Counted from the stretch's first letter, positions 7,733 through 16,928 are shown. The stretch: 64,000 bases of DNA from Candidatus Woesearchaeota archaeon (GCA_016938695.1 JAFGUC010000006.1:124001-188000); one strand, 5' to 3'. The notes: generated by a model not told the origin, from the letters alone. Made by a program: numbers and translations.

Positions 7733-8517
7733 TTTGAACTTGTTGCTTTTTTGATTTCAACAATACAATCTGTTTTACAGAATGATTTCTCGATTGCTTC
7801 ATTTGTTTTTTTAAGAGTTTTTTCAGCTTCTTTGAAATCTATATCAGTAATTGTTATATTGTAATTCCCGCCACCATTGTAGGTTATGTTAATTGAATCA
7901 CTAATTTTTTCAACATTTTTTAATGCTTTTTTGATGATTTCAACACCATCTGGAGCGTATGAAGTAATTGTTAGATCTTCTTTTTTCTGAATTTCCTTTG
8001 GTTTGTTTCTAAGTTTTATGATTTCTAAAAGTTCTGGAATGTATTCTTTAGGAATACCTTGTTTTTCTAGAACACTTTCGTCATTTATGCTTTCTAAGAA
8101 ACAATCATGAAGATATTCATAATCTTTTAGAACGTGACCTGAAATTTCATCATAAACTTTTTTGTTTTCTTTTCCTAATTTTGTAGCTAAAAGTTCAACA
8201 ATTTTTTCAGCAAGAACTTCTTGCTTGATTTCATCCATTTTCATTCGTCTTTGTCCTTCTGAGACTCTTCTTAATGATAAATCGATGTGTCCTAATTTAG
8301 GATGAATTTTAAGAACTTTACAAACAACAACTTTTCCTTCTTTAACGAAATCGAAAATGTTTCTAATTCGTCCTGGAGAAATTTCAGAAATGTGTATCAT
8401 ACCGCTTTTGTTTGAATATTCATCCAATTTTGCAAAAACGGAGTGATATTGAATCTTTGTAATAGTACACAAAACTAAATCTGATTCTTCTGGTGCACCA
8501 TTTTTTGTATAAAACAT
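7729..8517 (-). CDS. Translation initiation factor aIF2, alpha subunit
   Basis: A 262-residue protein. Residues 10-85 are an S1 RNA-binding domain (DLVLCTITKIQYHSVFAKLDE; GMIHISEISPGRIRNI; GKVVVCKVLKI; IDLSLRRVSEGQRR). A helical middle domain and an alpha/beta C-terminal domain follow, as in eIF2alpha. It is a subunit of the aIF2 heterotrimer that brings Met-tRNAi to the ribosome. It follows eS27 by 10 bp in the conserved archaeal eL42-eS27-aIF2alpha order. The usual Nop10 gene does not follow, because thiI converges here. Confidence 0.95.
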   Translation of the reverse strand: MFYTKNGAPEESDLVLCTITKIQYHSVFAKLDEYSNKSGMIHISEISPGRIRNIFDFVKEGKVVVCKVLKIHPKLGHIDLSLRRVSEGQRRMKMDEIKQEVLAEKIVELLATKLGKENKKVYDEISGHVLKDYEYLHDCFLESINDESVLEKQGIPKEYIPELLEIIKLRNKPKEIQKKEDLTITSYAPDGVEIIKKALKNVEKISDSINITYNGGGNYNITITDIDFKEAEKTLKKTNEAIEKSFCKTDCIVEIKKATSSN

Positions 8518-8527
8518 TTTATTAAAA

Positions 8528-8710
8528 TTAATTTAAAACTTCAAGAATTCTTGCTTTAACTCTGCTTTTTCCGCCAGTTGGTTCGCATAATTCTTTACCA
8601 CAAACAAGGCATTTTACCTCTGTTGTAGTTTTTCCAAAAGTAATTTGTTCATTCTTACATTTAGAGCATCTTACTTTTATGAATTTTCCTTTAGGTTCTA
8701 CTGTTGTCAT
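8528..8710 (-). CDS. rps27e: Ribosomal protein eS27
   Basis: A 60-residue small-subunit zinc-ribbon protein. The CSKCKNEQ and CLVCGKELCEPTGGK pairs supply four zinc ligands; FIKVRC and KARILEVLN are family-typical ends. It begins one base after the eL42 stop, so the two are tightly coupled. Confidence 0.96.
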   Translation of the reverse strand: MTTVEPKGKFIKVRCSKCKNEQITFGKTTTEVKCLVCGKELCEPTGGKSRVKARILEVLN

Positions 8711-9022
8711 TTATACCAACTCTACCTTTTTAGTTCTGATTCCTTTTGATTGTGAGTGTGTTTTTTTACATTCATTACATTGGTATCTAAGATCTGTTTT
8801 TTTAGTAGTCTTTTTACCAGTCATTTTGAATTTGTTAATAGGAGGTTTTGAACCGTATTTACCTAAGTTTCCAACTCCTTTTCCGAAACCAGTTCTTGGT
8901 TTTGCAAATTGTGAAAGAGGATGTGCTGAACCAGGAGTTTTCTTTTTAGCCTGAGTTACTTTGTGTTCTGTGTGCTTTTTGCAGTAAGGACAAAGTCTTT
9001 TAATCGCTTTTGGAACTTTCAT
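8711..9022 (-). CDS. rpl44e: Ribosomal protein eL42 (L44e)
   Basis: A 103-residue large-subunit protein. It starts MKVPKAIKRLCPYCKKHTEH, has a second pair CNECKKTHSQSKGIRTKKVEL, and carries the Gly/Lys-rich GKGVGNLGKYGSKPP loop expected of the family. The four Cys of the two pairs bind zinc. A GTG at 9031 could add three residues, but ATG 9022 follows GGTGA at a normal distance and matches the family start. It is the first gene of the eL42-eS27-aIF2alpha operon. Confidence 0.95.
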   Translation of the reverse strand: MKVPKAIKRLCPYCKKHTEHKVTQAKKKTPGSAHPLSQFAKPRTGFGKGVGNLGKYGSKPPINKFKMTGKKTTKKTDLRYQCNECKKTHSQSKGIRTKKVELV

Positions 9023-9076
9023 TGTTTTCACCGATAATCATAATAGATTTACTTTATTGTGTTGAAAAGGCACCTC

Positions 9077-9084
9077 TTTATAAA
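9077..9084 (-). promoter_or_regulatory. TATA box for the eL42-eS27-aIF2alpha operon
   Basis: TTTATAAA lies about 58 bp before the eL42 start on the minus strand, leaving a leader of about 30 nt with GGTGA before the ATG. Confidence 0.5.
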
Positions 9085-9135
9085 TGTTTTGGTCTGTGCT
9101 TGTTTTATTAAGAATTTTGTGTTTATTTTTACTAG

Positions 9136-10707
9136 TTACAAAAATTTTTGTAATCCTGTTGTCTGGTAGAGTTCAAGGTATTGGTTAGGTACTTGTGAGC
9201 ATTCATTGTTTTTTTTGCAATTTGAGCAATATGGAGAGTTTCCTGCGTTAACAACTTCGAGATAATATGTCCATTTTTTGTTTTTTTGTGGGAGTACACA
9301 TAACGGTATTTTTTCAAAATCAAAGCTTGTTTGAGTTGTGTTTAAGTAGATTAACATTCTTGATATTTCTGGTTTAATTTCTTCGTATGTTGGCATAACT
9401 TCTGTTGGATTTTCATGTTTGAAATCAATTAATCCTGATGTTCGAGTTTTTGTTACTTTGAGATTTTCAATTAGATATTTTTTTATTTCTGTGAGTTTTT
9501 TGTAATTTTGTTTGCAGATTACTGTGTTTACATTAATTGATATGTTGTTTTCAACACAATTTCTTATTCCTTGACTTGTTTCTTCAAAACTATTTTTTGT
9601 TCTAGTTATTTGTTCGTGAAGTTCTGGTGTGTCGCCATGTAGTGATGTATATACATGTGTTAGGCCTTTGTTGATTAAATTTTGTAGATATTCTTTTGAT
9701 GCTAATTTTCTGCAGTTGGAAGTAATTGTGAATTGCAGTCCTTTTTCAAAGGCAAAATCAATCATATCAAGAAAATCAGGATTTGTTGTACATTCTTCAC
9801 CACAGAAATTCACGAAATCATATTCATTTTCTTTAATTTTCTTTTTGAATTCATTTAATGTAGTGTATTTTACTCGATGATTTTGTGTTTGGAAACAAAA
9901 AATGCATTTATTATTGCATTTGTCAAGAAATACCACATATCCTTTAAGGTTGTATAGATATGAATTTTTTTTGATGAATATTGCGTGAATTTCATTTTCT
10001 GTATTTTTATTAAGATTAATTAATTCATAAAATCCATATTTTTCTGCTATTTGTAAAATTTCACTATATTTGATGTTATTTCTGTTTGCCTTTATAATCA
10101 AAAATTTATTAACATCAAGAAGAGAAAATACTTTTCGAAATATTTGATTGAATGTTTTGAATATTTCTTCTGTTGTAAGATCTTCAATGAGTGGTCGGCA
10201 AATAATTATGTCAAATTTTGTATTGAATGTATTGTAGTTTAGGTTATCTATTGATTGGTTTTTAGTATTTTCAATTTCTAAATATTTGTTTATTCTTGAA
10301 ATTGTTTCATTATTATCGATACCGTATGATTGAAATCCTATTTCTTTTAGGAATTTTACAAATATTCCTATATTTGTTCCAATGTTGAGAATTTTTACAT
10401 TTTTTCTTTTTATTTTTAATGTGTCAATTATCTTTAAGATTAGTTTAATTTCAGTAGAATTATTTGAAATTTCTTGTTTTGTATTTGTTATTTCTTTAAT
10501 TGTATTAACGTATTCTTTTAGAATTTCTTTTTTTATTGCTGTAATTATTTCTTTCGAAGAACTAATTGTATTAGGATACTTTTTTATTGCTTCTTCAATT
10601 GAATTAAATTCAACATTTTTTATTTTAATTGTTTGTTTTGAGTTTTCTAGAGTTTCGGCAATTTCTTTTATCTTTTCTTCAATACTATTTTCCATCTTAA
10701 ATTTCAT
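9136..10707 (-). CDS. Methyltransferase-radical SAM fusion protein
   Basis: A 523-residue two-part enzyme. Residues 1-95 are helical. Residues 100-245 look like a class I SAM methyltransferase (ILNIGTNIG at 106-114, IDNNET, then a FDIIICRP motif IV position). Residues 255-523 form a radical SAM domain with C264, C268 and C271 in CNNKCIFC. The usual GGE motif reads CGEECTT, so its first Gly is replaced. The C-terminus has C470, then C494, C497 and C503 (C-x2-C-x5-C), an auxiliary-cluster pattern shared with three enzymes at 26.7-32.9 kb. It overlaps the end of the GT4 gene by 11 bp; ATG 10695 is an alternative start. The substrate is unknown; the shared C-terminus suggests a link to the His-repeat system. 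Confidence 0.8.
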   Translation of the reverse strand: MKFKMENSIEEKIKEIAETLENSKQTIKIKNVEFNSIEEAIKKYPNTISSSKEIITAIKKEILKEYVNTIKEITNTKQEISNNSTEIKLILKIIDTLKIKRKNVKILNIGTNIGIFVKFLKEIGFQSYGIDNNETISRINKYLEIENTKNQSIDNLNYNTFNTKFDIIICRPLIEDLTTEEIFKTFNQIFRKVFSLLDVNKFLIIKANRNNIKYSEILQIAEKYGFYELINLNKNTENEIHAIFIKKNSYLYNLKGYVVFLDKCNNKCIFCFQTQNHRVKYTTLNEFKKKIKENEYDFVNFCGEECTTNPDFLDMIDFAFEKGLQFTITSNCRKLASKEYLQNLINKGLTHVYTSLHGDTPELHEQITRTKNSFEETSQGIRNCVENNISINVNTVICKQNYKKLTEIKKYLIENLKVTKTRTSGLIDFKHENPTEVMPTYEEIKPEISRMLIYLNTTQTSFDFEKIPLCVLPQKNKKWTYYLEVVNAGNSPYCSNCKKNNECSQVPNQYLELYQTTGLQKFL

Positions 10708-11827
10708 CTAGAACTTTTTTTATTTTTTTTGCAGTGTTTTCCCACTGATAATTATTTATTATTGTTAATCTTGCATTCTTTCCAAGTTTATCTCTTAGTT
10801 CTGGATTTTCAATAAGATGTGCGATTTTGGTGTATAATGAATATGCATCTTTTTTCTCGAAGAAAACTCCATTTACACCTTTTGTAATGTAATTTTTAAT
10901 GAAACCAACTTTTGTACTGATAACTGGTAGTCCGCAGGACATTGCTTCCATTACTGTTAATGATGTTGTTTCAGTAAGTGATGGCAAAACAAATATGTCC
11001 ATTGCTTGATAGTATCTTGTTGGATTGTTTTGTGCATCTAGAACGATAACATTTCTTTTTGTTCGTAAAAAGTTTTTCTGTGATTCTAGACCATTTCCAA
11101 CAATAAGAAGAATTGTTTTTTCGTGTTCTTTTCTTACACGTACAAACGCCCTATAAAGTGTCATTAAATCTTTTTCTCTTGCGATTCTTCCAATGTAGCC
11201 AATTACTGTATGATCAACAGGAATATTGATGTCTGTTTTTGATAATCTTTTATTTGGACTTTCACAGAATTTGTTAGAATCAGTTCCTAAGTGGACTATT
11301 TCTTTTTTTGGTCTTATTTTATTCCATGTAAATAATTCAGCAACATCTACGCTTGGCACTAGTATTTTTGTGCATCTGTTATAATGTCTTCTTGCTTTAA
11401 ATTTTACAATGGAGTTTATTTTTTTTCGAAATATACTTCCTATACTTCTGGAAACTAATTCCCATTCAATAGAATGTACGTACGCAATTATTTTTTTGCG
11501 CATTTTTTTTGCAATTTTAACACTGTTGGTTCCAATTGGTCCCATTGTTTGTGCAAAAACAATATCTGATTCTGCAATTAATTTAGATAAAATTTCTTTT
11601 TTAGGAATTGCAAAAGAAATATCTGAAATTTGAAGAAATGTTTTGAAATAGATAATTTTAACTCCTTCGATGTTTATTTTATTTCCAGGGAAATCAGGTG
11701 CAACAACAGTAATGTTAAAATTTTCTTTTATTTTTGGAATTATTTCGTATAAGAATCTAGCAATTCCGTCCCATCTTGGTAAAAAACAGTCTGTTGCAAT
11801 TAAAACATTTCTTATTTCTTTTTCCAT
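10697..11827 (-). CDS. GT4-family glycosyltransferase
   Basis: A 376-residue GT-B enzyme. The N-terminal half opens RNVLIATDCFLPRWDGIARF. The C-terminal donor-binding half has VIGYIGRIAREKDL, a YYQAMDIFVLPSLTETTS stretch and EAMSCGLPVIST, the E-x7-E region typical of retaining GT4 enzymes. It transfers a sugar from a nucleotide donor at the cytoplasmic face. It sits 1 bp after the PIG-L deacetylase in the same direction, a pairing seen in N-acetylhexosamine pathways (transfer, then deacetylation), and overlaps the radical SAM gene after it. Acceptor and sugar are unknown. Confidence 0.92.
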   Translation of the reverse strand: MEKEIRNVLIATDCFLPRWDGIARFLYEIIPKIKENFNITVVAPDFPGNKINIEGVKIIYFKTFLQISDISFAIPKKEILSKLIAESDIVFAQTMGPIGTNSVKIAKKMRKKIIAYVHSIEWELVSRSIGSIFRKKINSIVKFKARRHYNRCTKILVPSVDVAELFTWNKIRPKKEIVHLGTDSNKFCESPNKRLSKTDINIPVDHTVIGYIGRIAREKDLMTLYRAFVRVRKEHEKTILLIVGNGLESQKNFLRTKRNVIVLDAQNNPTRYYQAMDIFVLPSLTETTSLTVMEAMSCGLPVISTKVGFIKNYITKGVNGVFFEKKDAYSLYTKIAHLIENPELRDKLGKNARLTIINNYQWENTAKKIKKVLDEI

Positions 11828-11828
11828 T

Positions 11829-12488
11829 TTATTTGATTCTACTAAATTCTTCGGCGAATCTAAAACCTTTATTTAATCCATTCATGAATGCTCTAATATA
11901 TACTACTGGAGTTAGTTGTACTAATGCTACTTTTTGGCTCTTAAAACATTTGAGTGCATCAACTTTTTTAGTGAATGTATTTGTTATATCAACAATTAAT
12001 TTTGGAGAATCTCTTTTTCTTATAGTTAATGGATTCCAGATGTTAAATGTATAAATTTCTCCAGTAAATTTTATTTCTTCAATTGCTTGCATAACAATGT
12101 TATGAGTTATTTTGTGATCGTAATAAATTACATCATCAAATGAATGGGTAAATATTTTATCAGGATTTATTTTTTTAATATAAGCTTTTATTTTTTTTAC
12201 TATGTCTGGATTTTTTTGAACGTATTTTTTGAATGCGCCATCCCAAACACCAATAAATTCGGTAGATTCTGTTCCAACAATTTTTCCTGCGCTTTCTGAT
12301 TCTTTTATCCTTATTCCTTTGATTTTATCTTCTTGTAACCATGGATGACTACTTTCACCAAATGAGAATATTAATGTATGGACTTTTTTACCTTCATTGG
12401 TAAATTTGGCAATAGTTCCACCACAACCAATTATCTCATCGTCAGGATGTGCACAAATTATTAGAATTTTTCCCGATTTTTCTGCCAT
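11829..12488 (-). CDS. PIG-L/LmbE-family deacetylase
   Basis: A 219-residue zinc-dependent N-acetylglucosamine-type deacetylase. The zinc motif AHPDDE occurs near the N-terminus (CAHPDDEIIGCGGT), and the third ligand region is THSFDDVIYYDHKITHNIV. These enzymes deacetylate GlcNAc in glycolipids, mycothiol or bacillithiol-like compounds. The open frame reaches a TTG at 12506, but ATG 12488 lies about 32 bp from a TATATC/GATATAAAC box (around 12515-12525), fitting a nearly leaderless message. It leads the deacetylase-GT4-radical SAM operon. Confidence 0.9.
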   Translation of the reverse strand: MAEKSGKILIICAHPDDEIIGCGGTIAKFTNEGKKVHTLIFSFGESSHPWLQEDKIKGIRIKESESAGKIVGTESTEFIGVWDGAFKKYVQKNPDIVKKIKAYIKKINPDKIFTHSFDDVIYYDHKITHNIVMQAIEEIKFTGEIYTFNIWNPLTIRKRDSPKLIVDITNTFTKKVDALKCFKSQKVALVQLTPVVYIRAFMNGLNKGFRFAEEFSRIK

Positions 12489-12539
12489 TTTTATTTGTTT
12501 TAACAATTATTATTAGTTTATATCCTTTTTTGTCTACAT

Positions 12540-12686
12540 TGTTATTCTTTCTTTTATAAATCTAATAGAAAATATAGAATTTACTAGAAACAAAATGCAT
12601 CAATTGGATACTGAGACCTAGAATTTTGTTTATAGAATTTGATATTGTGTTTCGCTAAAGCTCAAGCACATTCAATAAATAAGAAT
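12540..12686. other. Intergenic stretch with an orphan TATA box
   Basis: This stretch between the deacetylase start and tRNA-Gly holds no ORF. A palindromic TTTATAAA at 12553-12560 faces about 120 bp of sequence without a start codon followed by a frame of any length on the plus strand. A small RNA is possible; I see no convincing C/D or H/ACA motif. Confidence 0.25.
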
Positions 12687-12757
12687 GCACCGACCGGGAT
12701 TCGAACCCGGATAGACGGCTTGGAAGGCCGCAATCATAGCCATTAGACCATCGGTGC
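12687..12757 (-). tRNA. tRNA-Gly (TCC)
   Basis: A 71-nt cloverleaf on the minus strand: acceptor GCACCGA/TCGGTGC, anticodon loop CTTCCAA giving TCC, and T-arm CCGGGTTCGAATCCCGG. A TTTATAAA box (12783-12790) lies about 30 bp upstream of the 5' end. Confidence 0.97.
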
Positions 12758-12864
12758 GCTATCTTATTGACAAAATACGCTATTTATAAATTTTTTTGTT
12801 TTTAAAGTTTTATTTATGTATTTCATAGTTAGTTTTTTAAATATATCGCTTTAGTATTGTTGTA

Positions 12865-13968
12865 ATGTCTAATCAAGAAGATTATAATCAGATAAAGGAA
12901 CTTGAAGAAAAGATTGGTAGTACAAAGTATAATAAACGTACTGAACGTGCTATTGGTTTGTATAAAGCTAAGCTTGCTAGGTTAAAAGAGAAACAAGAGC
13001 AAAGGTCAAGTTCTAAAGGTGGTTCAGCAGATTCTTATTTTATTAGGCGAAGTGGAGATGCTAGTGTGATACTTGTTGGTTTTCCTTCAGTTGGTAAGTC
13101 TACACTTCTTAATGGTATTACTGATGCAAAAAGTGAAGTTGGAGCTTATGCATTTACTACATTACGTCCTATTCCAGGAATGATGGAATATAAGCATGCT
13201 AAAATTCAAATTCTGGATGTTCCAGGAATTGTAGAAGGTGCTGCATCTGGACGAGGGCGAGGTAAGGAAGTATTGACTGCGGCGCGTGCAGCTGACATGG
13301 TTTTAATAGTTATCGATGTTTTTAGGCCTGACCATTATAAGATTATTCTACGTGAAATTTATGATACTAATTTACGTATAAATCAAACAAAACCGGATGT
13401 CAAAATAATTAAAACATCTAAAGGTGGAATAAATATTGGTACAACAGTTAAACTTACAAAAATTAATCTTGTAACTATTGTTGATGTATTGCGTGAATTT
13501 AGAATAAACAATGCTGATGTTGTTATACGTGAGGATATTGATGTTGATCAATTAATTGATATTATCGAGAATAATAAAGTGTATTTGCCTGCTGCTATAG
13601 TTTTTAACAAAGTTGATATTGCGTCTCCTGAGATAATTGAGAATTCCAAGAAAATTTGTAAACCTGATCTTATGATTTCTGCTCAAAAGCTTGAACATTT
13701 AGAAGAACTTAAAGAGCTTATATACAATAAGCTTAATTTTGTAAGTGTGTTTTGTAAAGAAGTAGGTAAGAAAGCTGATTTGGATGTTCCTTTGATTATG
13801 AAAAAGAATTCAACTGTTGAAGATATGTGTAATAAATTACATAAGGATTTTGTTTCTAAATTTAAGTTTTCAAGAATATGGGGTCATAGTGCAAAATTCC
13901 CCGGACAAAAACAAGGTTTGTTACATCATCTTGCTGATGGTGATATTGTTGAAATTCATATCCGTTGA
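12865..13968 (+). CDS. DRG/Rbg-type GTPase (OBG family)
   Basis: A 367-residue developmentally regulated GTP-binding protein homologue. After a helical N-terminus, G1 is GFPSVGKST (residues 72-80), G3 is DVPGI (about 118-122) and G4 is NKVD (248-251). The C-terminal ~75 residues are a TGS domain ending LLHHLADGDIVEIHIR. Archaeal DRG proteins associate with ribosomes and tRNA. A TTTAAATATA box lies about 25 bp upstream of the ATG, so the message is leaderless. It is a housekeeping gene inside the accessory stretch. Confidence 0.94.
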   Translation: MSNQEDYNQIKELEEKIGSTKYNKRTERAIGLYKAKLARLKEKQEQRSSSKGGSADSYFIRRSGDASVILVGFPSVGKSTLLNGITDAKSEVGAYAFTTLRPIPGMMEYKHAKIQILDVPGIVEGAASGRGRGKEVLTAARAADMVLIVIDVFRPDHYKIILREIYDTNLRINQTKPDVKIIKTSKGGINIGTTVKLTKINLVTIVDVLREFRINNADVVIREDIDVDQLIDIIENNKVYLPAAIVFNKVDIASPEIIENSKKICKPDLMISAQKLEHLEELKELIYNKLNFVSVFCKEVGKKADLDVPLIMKKNSTVEDMCNKLHKDFVSKFKFSRIWGHSAKFPGQKQGLLHHLADGDIVEIHIR

Positions 13969-14009
13969 AAATAGTAAGTAATAAAAATAAATATCAATTC
14001 TAGGTTATT

Positions 14010-14720
14010 ATGACTAAATTTTTATCTGTTGTTGTTCCTTGTTATAATGAATCTAAAATTATTTCTAGTACCTTCTTATCTATTTTGAATTTTTTGTCAT
14101 CAAAAAAATATTCTTATGAAATTATCTTTTGTAATGATGGTTCAACTGATAATACTCTAGAAAAACTTTTAGACATTAAAAGAAATTATAATTTTGTAAA
14201 AATTATTTCATTTTCTAAAAATATGGGTTTAGGATATTCTATGAAAAAATTATTTGATTATTCTGATGGAGAATATGTAATCCAGTTGGATGCAGATTTA
14301 TCGACTCCAGTCACTATTATTGATTCTATTTTGTTGCAGTTATTGAATAATGATGTTGTTATTGCTTCAAGGTATCATAAAAATTCTTCAGTTAAAATTA
14401 GTTTCAAAAGATTATTTTTGAGTAGGGTATATAATCTTTTTATTAGAGTCTTATTTGGAGTTAAGTTAAATGATACTCAAAGTGGATTTGTTGGGTTTAG
14501 ACGTCATGTTGTAAAAGCAATTTTGTTTAAATCGAGGCGTTTTGATTATCATATTGAATTCATGACAAAAATTACGCGGGCAAGTTGTAGGATAAAAGAA
14601 ATACCTAGTTTGTATGTTCATAGGGAGCGTGATTCAAAGTTTAATATCTTTAAAGATGGATTGGATACACTATATTCTACTTTTAAATTGTTTTGGAAGT
14701 TAAATTATGGCAAAAATTAG
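14010..14720 (+). CDS. GT2 glycosyltransferase, dolichyl-phosphate-sugar synthase type
   Basis: A 236-residue GT-A enzyme opening FLSVVVPCYNESKII, with CNDGSTDNT and the metal-binding DADLS (QLDADLSTP). The downstream QSGFVGFRR segment is typical of DPM1/ALG5-like GT2 proteins that move a sugar from a nucleotide to a polyprenyl phosphate. No membrane segments follow, so it is the soluble type. It overlaps the following oxidoreductase by 14 bp (operon). Together with the GT2 at 16963 and the membrane enzyme at 17637 it suggests lipid-linked sugar donors for surface glycosylation. Confidence 0.9.
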   Translation: MTKFLSVVVPCYNESKIISSTFLSILNFLSSKKYSYEIIFCNDGSTDNTLEKLLDIKRNYNFVKIISFSKNMGLGYSMKKLFDYSDGEYVIQLDADLSTPVTIIDSILLQLLNNDVVIASRYHKNSSVKISFKRLFLSRVYNLFIRVLFGVKLNDTQSGFVGFRRHVVKAILFKSRRFDYHIEFMTKITRASCRIKEIPSLYVHRERDSKFNIFKDGLDTLYSTFKLFWKLNYGKN

Positions 14721-15555
14721 AGTTGCACTTATTGGTCTTGGATATTGGGGTAGTAAACATCTCGAATTTTTTAAGAATTCTTCAGAGATTGAAATAGTTT
14801 ATTTGTGTGATAAAAATAAAATATTGCCAGATTCTAATTTTGTTAAAGATTATAGAGATATTGATGTAACTAAAATTGATTTTGTGGATGTGGTTACTTC
14901 AGAAGAAACACATTTTGAAATTGCAGATTATTTCTTGTCTAAAGATGTTTATGTTTTTTTAGAGAAACCATTATGTGTTGATTCTGAGGATTTGAATAAT
15001 TTTTCAAAAAACCCTAATCATGATAAATTAATGGTTGGATATTTATATAATTTTGATAAAGCATTAGATAGTTTTTTTGAAAACAATTCGGATTTAAATT
15101 CATTAAATAAGATAGAAATAATTTGGAATGATTTATTATTACGTGATAAGTCTTGTTCGATTGTTGCGGATTTAGGACCTCATGTTTTTTCAATATTGAA
15201 TAGATTTTCAGAAAATATTAATATTGATTGTGTCGAGAAAAGTAAATTATTAACTAGTATTTATGGAACGATTAAGATTTCTGAAAGATTTGTTCCTTTC
15301 TATATTTCCTTGAGTTGGAATTCAGAAATTAAACAGCGTTTGGTTAAAATTCATTCAAATGAGTCGTTTACAATTATTGATTGTTTGAATGGTTGTATAA
15401 ATTTAGAACAATTGCCAAAATATTATACGCTTAGTCTTGAATTGGAATATTTCATTAATGTTGTTAGGAAACAACAATTAGTTAAAATTAATTCTTTAGA
15501 TTATGGAATACAAGTATTTAAGTTGTGGTTTCCAATTGATTCAGTATCTAAATGA
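14707..15555 (+). CDS. Gfo/Idh/MocA-family oxidoreductase
   Basis: A 282-residue NAD(P)-dependent sugar dehydrogenase-type protein. The N-terminal Rossmann fold is IRVALIGLGYWGSKHLEFF, and the catalytic-lysine motif is EKPLC. The C-terminal half is a beta-rich substrate domain (VADLGPHVFSILNRF). Such enzymes oxidise or reduce nucleotide-sugar intermediates, commonly next to glycosyltransferases. It overlaps the GT2 before it by 14 bp. The 3' end overlaps convergently with the radical SAM gene by 8 bp. It is slightly shorter than the usual 330-370 residues. Confidence 0.88.
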   Translation: MAKIRVALIGLGYWGSKHLEFFKNSSEIEIVYLCDKNKILPDSNFVKDYRDIDVTKIDFVDVVTSEETHFEIADYFLSKDVYVFLEKPLCVDSEDLNNFSKNPNHDKLMVGYLYNFDKALDSFFENNSDLNSLNKIEIIWNDLLLRDKSCSIVADLGPHVFSILNRFSENINIDCVEKSKLLTSIYGTIKISERFVPFYISLSWNSEIKQRLVKIHSNESFTIIDCLNGCINLEQLPKYYTLSLELEYFINVVRKQQLVKINSLDYGIQVFKLWFPIDSVSK

Positions 15556-16909
15556 AGTCTTTCTTGAGTTTGTTTTTTTTTGAAAAGAAATATTTTATAA
15601 ATTGGAATGTAATTTTGATTGTTTGAATTGGATATTTTATTAAAAATTTTAGTGTTCTTATTATTGTTAAAAAATTAAAGTAGTATGTTTTGTAAAATAT
15701 TTTTTCAAGATTTATTTTAGTGTACTTAATTGAATATGGAAATAATGAAAATTCTATTTTGTCTTTATTTTCTATAAAGAACTTTGTTTTTGGATATGGT
15801 GTTAATTGACTAACTATTGCAAAATCTATGTTTAATTTTGTAGCGTCTTTTGCATCTTTTTTTATGGATTTTATGGTATCATTAGGAAATCCTACTAAGA
15901 ACCAAGCAATTACTTCAATGTTATATTTTTTTAATATCTTTATTATTTCTCTACAATTTTGTGATTTGTTGTTTGAATATTTTTGATTCTCTTTTTGTAG
16001 ACTTTCAATTCCTATGTAAATTCTATAGCATCCTGCTTTTTTCATCTCTGAAATTATTTTTTCGTCAAGTAGATCAACTCTACATAAGCACGACCATTTT
16101 AATTTTAGTTTGTTTGTTCTAATTAGTCTGCATAATTTAATTGTTTCTTCACTATTTATGTTGAATGTATCATCCATGAATCTTATGTTTTTGACTTTTT
16201 CAGATTCTGTTAGATGTTTTAATTCTTCTATGATGTTGTTGTTGCTTCTTCGATAGTATTTTGTTCCGTATGTTTGTATACAAAAATCGCAGTTGAATGG
16301 ACATCCTCGTCCTGCAAGAACTGTTGTGAATCTTTTGTTACTGAATATATCTTTGTATTTTTTTGATGTTGTTCTAGGATATCTAATTTGATTTAGATTT
16401 TTTATTCTTTTTTGCATTTCATTGTCTATTATTTTATTTTCTGTTTTGTATGAAATGCCTTTTTGATTTTCGAATTTTGTGTTTTTTTCAATTTTTTTAA
16501 TTAATTCTTGTATTGTTTTTTCTGGTTCATTTTTGATGATAATATCAATTTTTGTTTTTTGAAGTATCTCTTTAGGAAAAATAGTTGGATAATATCCTAT
16601 TGCAATTACTGTTGCTTTGCAATTTTTTTTAATAATTGAAACTGAGTTAATATCTTCGTTGAAACTTTCAATTCCGATTAATGTTATTATTACGTCTGGT
16701 TTTGTTATTTTTATGGTTTTTATTAATTTGGTAATTGTTGTTTTTTCTGCAATGCAGTCTATAATTTTTATTTGATGTTTTTGGTCAATGTTTTCTGCAA
16801 TGTATTTTAGCTCTAATGGTGGAAATAAGAATTCTTTTGCATAATATGTACAAGAAAATCTTCGTATTATTTGTTCTTTGAATGGTAAGTTTATAAGTAA
16901 AATTTTCAT
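15548..16909 (-). CDS. Cobalamin-binding-type radical SAM protein (class B)
   Basis: A 453-residue enzyme. Residues 1-140 form a B12-binding-like Rossmann domain (MKILLINLPF; FPPLELKYIAE; VIAIGYYPTI). The radical SAM cluster is C203, C207 and C210 in RGCPFNCDFC, followed by IRFMDDTFNI and IGIESLQKE. The basic C-terminal 70 residues are rich in Lys and Ile. It resembles BchE/hopanoid/fungal-type B12-radical SAM enzymes that methylate or rearrange lipids, sugars or peptides. A DxHxxG cobalamin-ligand motif is not seen, as in many of this class. It is divergent from the GT2 at 16963, sharing a palindromic TATA. Confidence 0.88.
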   Translation of the reverse strand: MKILLINLPFKEQIIRRFSCTYYAKEFLFPPLELKYIAENIDQKHQIKIIDCIAEKTTITKLIKTIKITKPDVIITLIGIESFNEDINSVSIIKKNCKATVIAIGYYPTIFPKEILQKTKIDIIIKNEPEKTIQELIKKIEKNTKFENQKGISYKTENKIIDNEMQKRIKNLNQIRYPRTTSKKYKDIFSNKRFTTVLAGRGCPFNCDFCIQTYGTKYYRRSNNNIIEELKHLTESEKVKNIRFMDDTFNINSEETIKLCRLIRTNKLKLKWSCLCRVDLLDEKIISEMKKAGCYRIYIGIESLQKENQKYSNNKSQNCREIIKILKKYNIEVIAWFLVGFPNDTIKSIKKDAKDATKLNIDFAIVSQLTPYPKTKFFIENKDKIEFSLFPYSIKYTKINLEKIFYKTYYFNFLTIIRTLKFLIKYPIQTIKITFQFIKYFFSKKNKLKKDFI

Positions 16910-16928
16910 TTTCTTGTGTAAATGTGTA

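Noticed and set aside
9132-9323. Separate 63-residue ORF on minus at the end of the radical SAM gene
   Set aside because: It overlaps the C-terminus of the 9136 gene in another frame and has no start signal or family similarity.
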